A model generated the notes under the pieces. That model saw only the letters and a program-made list of their open reading frames with translations. It had not been told where the DNA came from and did no database searches. A program made the translations under genes and the position numbers. From positions 22,488-86,487 of the forward strand of contig DASRJE010000209.1 in the NCBI GenBank assembly GCA_035649635.1: a stretch of DNA of 64,000 nt, given 5' to 3'. This document shows, piece after piece, positions 60,833 through 64,000 of this stretch; the first letter of the stretch is position 1; the number at the start of each line of letters is the position of its first letter. Origin of the DNA: Gp6-AA40 sp035649635. GTDB lineage: Bacteria > Acidobacteriota > Vicinamibacteria > Vicinamibacterales > UBA2999.

Positions 60833-62176
60833 ATGTTCATCGCGAAGAAGCACATTGTTCGGCGGACCTTCTTGCGCGGCACCGGGGCGGCGCTTGCCTT
60901 GCCGTTGCTGGACGCGATGGTGCCGGCGGCGACGCTTCTGGCGCAGACAGCCGCCACGCCGAAGCCGCGGTTCGTAGCCACGTTCATACCCCACGGAATG
61001 TCGCCCGGATACTGGGTGCCGGACAAGGTGGGAAGCGGCTTCACGATGCCTCCGATCTTCGAGCCGCTCCAACCGTACCGGAAGCAGACCGTGATTTTGA
61101 GCGGCCTTCACGCGCGCTCGGCGGAAGCGCCGGAAGGCCAAAGCCCGCCCGACCACTGGGTGGCTTCGGCCTACCTCTGTGCGAATAAACCCAAGCGGAC
61201 CGCTGGCGCCGACATCTACAACGGCACGACGATCGACCAGCTGATCGCCCAGAAGATTGGACAAGGCAACCTCCTTCCGTCGATGCAGTTCGCCGTCGAA
61301 GATCCCGGCGCGAACTCGAGCAACTGCGGCGAAGGTTACAGCTGTGCGTACACGAACAGCATCTCGTGGTCGACGCCGACGACCCCGCTGCCGATGGAGT
61401 TGAACCCGCAGCTCGTGTTCGAGCGCATGTTTGGCGACGGCGGCACACCCGAGGAACGAGCCGCGCGCCGGCAGGACGACCGGAGCATCCTCGACTCGCT
61501 CATCGCAAGCCTGTCGCGGTTCAAGGTCGGACTCGATCCAGCCGATCGACTGCGCGTCGACGAGTACGCGGACGATATACGCGAGATCGAACGGCGACTT
61601 CAGATCGCGGCAAAGGCCTCGGCCGCTGCGCCGACCAACACGGCCGTCCCGGTCGGGATCCCGGAATCATTCGATGAGCACATCAAGCTGCAGTTCGACC
61701 TGCTCGCGCTCGCGCTCCGAGCGGACATCACCCGCGTCGCCACGCTGCTCTTCGCCCGCGACCTCACTGTTCGCTCGTACCCCGAAAGCGGCACCACGGT
61801 TGCGTTCCATGCCGGCTCGCATCATGGTGAGGATGTGAAGCGAAAAGCGGAATACGCCAGATTGAACCGCTATCACGTCGCTATGCTCGCGTACTTCGTG
61901 GAGAGACTGGCGAAGACTCAGGATGGAGACGGGACATTGCTCGACCATTCGCTGGTGCTCTACGGCTCGAACATGGGGAACTCGAATCAGCATCGCCACG
62001 AAGACGTCCCTCACGTCCTCGTCGGGGGAGCCAACGGAAAGCTGCAGGGTGACCGTCACCTCGCGTATCCGACAATGAAAGTTCCGACGGGAAATCTGCT
62101 ACTGAGCCTTCTGGATCGTTTTGACATTCACATGGACAGTATCGGCGACAGCACCGGGCGGCTGGAAGACCTCTGA
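60833..62176 (+). CDS. DUF1552 Tat-exported protein
   Basis: The 447-residue protein has a twin-arginine signal (HIVRRTFLRGTGAALALPLL) and DUF1552 signatures: RFVATFIPHGMSPGYWVP, TVILSGLHARSAEAPEG, PDHWVASAYL, GEGYSCAYTNSISW, RFKVGLDPADRLRVDEYADDIREIERRL (key parts) and LVLYGSNMGNSNQHRHEDVPHVLVGG. Family function is unknown. It starts 18 bp after the DUF1592 gene and precedes the ankyrin gene by 3 bp, a gene order often seen in acidobacteria and planctomycetes. A shared periplasmic complex with the cytochrome is likely. Confidence 0.92.
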   Translation: MFIAKKHIVRRTFLRGTGAALALPLLDAMVPAATLLAQTAATPKPRFVATFIPHGMSPGYWVPDKVGSGFTMPPIFEPLQPYRKQTVILSGLHARSAEAPEGQSPPDHWVASAYLCANKPKRTAGADIYNGTTIDQLIAQKIGQGNLLPSMQFAVEDPGANSSNCGEGYSCAYTNSISWSTPTTPLPMELNPQLVFERMFGDGGTPEERAARRQDDRSILDSLIASLSRFKVGLDPADRLRVDEYADDIREIERRLQIAAKASAAAPTNTAVPVGIPESFDEHIKLQFDLLALALRADITRVATLLFARDLTVRSYPESGTTVAFHAGSHHGEDVKRKAEYARLNRYHVAMLAYFVERLAKTQDGDGTLLDHSLVLYGSNMGNSNQHRHEDVPHVLVGGANGKLQGDRHLAYPTMKVPTGNLLLSLLDRFDIHMDSIGDSTGRLEDL

Positions 62177-62179
62177 TCG

Positions 62180-63856
62180 ATGAGAAGAGCCATGACGATG
62201 AATCTGCGATTGGCTGTCGGCGGCTGCGCTGCTGTCCTGTTGCTCACCACAGCGGGGGTGCGTGCCGAGACGAGTGACGTGGCCGACGCCGTGATGCGTG
62301 GCGACTCGGCAGCGGTCCGCAGGCTGCTGACGCAGAAGGCGGACGTGAACGCACCTCAGACCGATGGCGCGACGGCGCTCCATTGGGCCGCCTATCGGGA
62401 AGATCTCGCCACGGCCGATCTGCTTCTGAAGGCCGGTGCGAACGTGAAGGTTGCCAACCAATATGGCTCGACACCGCTGTCTCTGGCCGCAGAGAACGGC
62501 AACTCGGCCATCGTTCAGCGGTTGCTCGACGCAGGAGCCGACCCGAACGAGCGCCTGCTGAACGGGGAAACCGTGCTGATGATGGCGACGCGCACCGGCA
62601 ACATCGCGACGATGAAGCTGCTGCTCGATCGCAACGCCGACGTGAACGTGAAGGAAACCGCGCGGGGCACGACGGCGTTAATGTGGGCGGCGGCGCAAAA
62701 GCATCCGGCGGCCGTCCAGTTACTCGTCGACCACAAGGCGAACGTCGGCGCGGCGTCGGACCCGGCCTGGCTGGACCGGCCCGTGAACTACGCCAAAGCC
62801 TCGGATCCGAGACCTTCGAGGAAACGGGGGCTGTTCGGCAATCAGATCGGTCCCCGGAACCAACGGGATCGGAGAGGCGGGGGACTGACGCCACTGGTGT
62901 TCGCGGTGCGCTCGAACGATCTGGAATCGGTGCGTATTCTGCTCGCGGCCGGCGCCGATGTGAACCAGGTGACGAACTACGGGTGGAGCCCTCTGCTCGT
63001 CGCGACGCAGAACCGCTATTACCAGCTCGGGTCGTTTCTTCTCGACCACGGTGCGGACCCCAACCTCGCCAACAAAGGTGCCTGGTCGCCCCTGTATATC
63101 GCGGTTGACAATCGCAATATCGAAGGCGGGGATTATCCGATCCGCAAGCCGGACATGGATCACCTGGACTTCATCAAGAAGCTGATCGACAAAGGTGCCA
63201 ACGTCAACTGGCGAGTACAAGAGTCGACGTGGTACCGAACGGTGTTCACGTCGCAGTGGGTCCATGAGGATGGCGCCACTGCCTTCTGGCGCGCGTCCCA
63301 GTCCAGCGATCTCGTTGTGATGAAGTTGCTCCTGGAGCACGGCGCCGATCCGAACATCGCCACGAAGATCAACGTCACCCCCCTGCAAGTCGCGGCTGGC
63401 ATTGGTTGGGTGGAAGGTATCACCTACGAATGGTCGAAAGAAGCCAACATCGAGACCGTGAAACTGCTTCTGAGCCTGGGCAACGACCCGAACGCCGTGG
63501 CCGAGACCGGACGAGCGGCTCTTCACGGCGCGGGGCACAAAGGGAGCACGGCCGTCATTCAGCTGCTGGTGGACGCCGGCGCCAAGCTCGACGCCAGAGA
63601 CTACGGCATGAACGGCAATGACGCGGGCGGCCGGCTCAAAGAACATACCTGGCTGCCGGTCGATTACGCCGACGGCCTGATTCGGATTGGCACGCAGTCG
63701 GCGATCATTCAGCCGGAAGCGGGTGCGCTCCTCCGGAAGTTGATGATCGAACAGGGAATTCCCGCGCCGCCGCCGGGTCGGACTCTCGAAAGCGTCTGTC
63801 TGGCTCCCGAATTGTGTGATGACATCCAACCCGAAGAGCTCCAGGATCTGAAGTGA
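62180..63856 (+). CDS. Exported ankyrin-repeat protein
   Basis: The 558-residue protein has a signal peptide (LRLAVGGCAAVLLLTTAGVRA) and about nine ankyrin repeats spread over the whole length: DGATALHWAAYREDLATADLLLKAG, YGSTPLSLAAENGNSAIVQRLLDAG, GTTALMWAAAQKHPAAVQLLVDH, GLTPLVFAVRSNDLESVRILLAAG and others (key parts). One basic linker (RPSRKRGLFGNQ) separates two groups. Being exported and in the DUF1592-DUF1552 operon, it is probably a scaffold for these two. Start ATG 62180 or ATG 62192. Stop is 4 bp before the hairpin. Confidence 0.9.
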   Translation: MRRAMTMNLRLAVGGCAAVLLLTTAGVRAETSDVADAVMRGDSAAVRRLLTQKADVNAPQTDGATALHWAAYREDLATADLLLKAGANVKVANQYGSTPLSLAAENGNSAIVQRLLDAGADPNERLLNGETVLMMATRTGNIATMKLLLDRNADVNVKETARGTTALMWAAAQKHPAAVQLLVDHKANVGAASDPAWLDRPVNYAKASDPRPSRKRGLFGNQIGPRNQRDRRGGGLTPLVFAVRSNDLESVRILLAAGADVNQVTNYGWSPLLVATQNRYYQLGSFLLDHGADPNLANKGAWSPLYIAVDNRNIEGGDYPIRKPDMDHLDFIKKLIDKGANVNWRVQESTWYRTVFTSQWVHEDGATAFWRASQSSDLVVMKLLLEHGADPNIATKINVTPLQVAAGIGWVEGITYEWSKEANIETVKLLLSLGNDPNAVAETGRAALHGAGHKGSTAVIQLLVDAGAKLDARDYGMNGNDAGGRLKEHTWLPVDYADGLIRIGTQSAIIQPEAGALLRKLMIEQGIPAPPPGRTLESVCLAPELCDDIQPEELQDLK

Positions 63857-63860
63857 CTAA

Positions 63861-63881
63861 GGAACGTCGTTAAGACGTTCC
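63861..63881 (+). terminator. Hairpin after the ankyrin gene
   Basis: GGAACGTC-GTTAA-GACGTTCC, a perfect 8-bp stem with a 5-base loop, four bases after the stop. No T-run; it may be a terminator or an extragenic palindrome. The next gene starts 20 bases later. Confidence 0.5.
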
Positions 63882-63900
63882 GGTAGACCGAGGGAGAGCT

Positions 63901-64000
63901 ATGCGTCACTATCTGATCGCAGGCGTCGTGGCAATCGTTTGCGTTGGTGGGGCAGCCGTACCTGCCTGGGCTCAAGCCAAAGGATCGGCGGAGGCCTCCG
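63901..64000 (+). CDS. 5' end of an exported protein (partial)
   Basis: ATG 63901 follows GGGAGAG. The visible 33 residues are a Sec signal peptide (MRHYLIAGVVAIVCVGGAAV, cleavage near A-W-A-Q) and K-G-S-A-E-A-S. The gene continues beyond the window, so no function can be given. It may continue the DUF1592 operon. Confidence 0.75.
   Translation, partial: MRHYLIAGVVAIVCVGGAAVPAWAQAKGSAEAS

Overview
The window looks like a chromosomal segment of a high-GC acidobacterium, most like the Vicinamibacteria-type soil lineages. This is inferred from gene content alone: a PadR regulator coupled to a MacB-like 'ADOP' permease, two Oar-like TonB receptors with an N-terminal carboxypeptidase-regulatory domain, many secreted NHL/SMP-30/YVTN beta-propellers, a DUF1592-type multidomain cytochrome beside a DUF1552 protein, and many exported amidohydrolases. 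No rRNA, tRNA, CRISPR array, prophage or intact insertion sequence was seen.

Layout. 1-4254 (minus): bicupin, NHL propeller, cupin and the start of a further gene. 4428-8118 (plus): a TAXI-type binding lipoprotein, a sensor kinase and an OmpR-type regulator form one tight operon with no TRAP permease. 8119-8571 is a gene-free stretch of palindromes. 8572-12188: LLM flavin oxidoreductase and SMP-30 propeller (minus), then a divergent NHL protein. 12211-18314: frameshifted aqpZ, a DUF8021-like secreted protein, padR-ADOP, a TerB-like protein and an NTF2-like protein. 18336-21944 (minus): a heme-motif/alpha-toroid protein and a YVTN propeller-diheme fusion. 22219-30077 (plus): a large HTH-ATPase-TPR regulator, a decayed propeller pseudogene, a TonB receptor and an amidohydrolase. 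30028-32888 (minus): a REC-SpoIIE phosphatase and a GAF histidine kinase. 33028-35284: methyltransferase, DUF1801 protein, small membrane protein and an ECF41 sigma factor with its own recognisable promoter. 35428-38418 (minus): NHL propeller, polysaccharide deacetylase and a TIR-TM-PDZ fusion. 38515-41056 (minus): ECF sigma factor, membrane anti-sigma-like protein fused to a cupin, DUF3179 protein and a secreted paralogous cupin. 41121-43534 (plus): diheme cytochrome and PQQ dehydrogenase. 43546-51835 (minus): amidohydrolase, copper amine oxidase, NarL-type regulator with a propeller sensor kinase, and an NHL protein. 52019-63856 (plus): second TonB receptor, Tat amidohydrolase, cytochrome, double lipocalin-like protein, DUF1592 cytochrome, DUF1552 protein and ankyrin protein, then a partial gene.

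Functional theme. Most products carry Sec or Tat signals, so the segment mainly encodes an envelope/periplasmic oxidative and hydrolytic repertoire (quinoprotein, copper amine oxidase, cytochromes, amidohydrolases, cupins, propellers). It is controlled by several separate signalling modules: two two-component systems, a kinase-phosphatase pair, two ECF sigma factors, PadR and a large ATPase regulator.

The items most worth following up are the sigma/anti-sigma-cupin operon with a secreted copy of its own sensor domain, the TIR-TM-PDZ protein, the TAXI-kinase-regulator operon whose binding protein is preceded by a translated array of 36-bp palindromic repeats, and several palindromic repeats inserted in frame within coding sequences.
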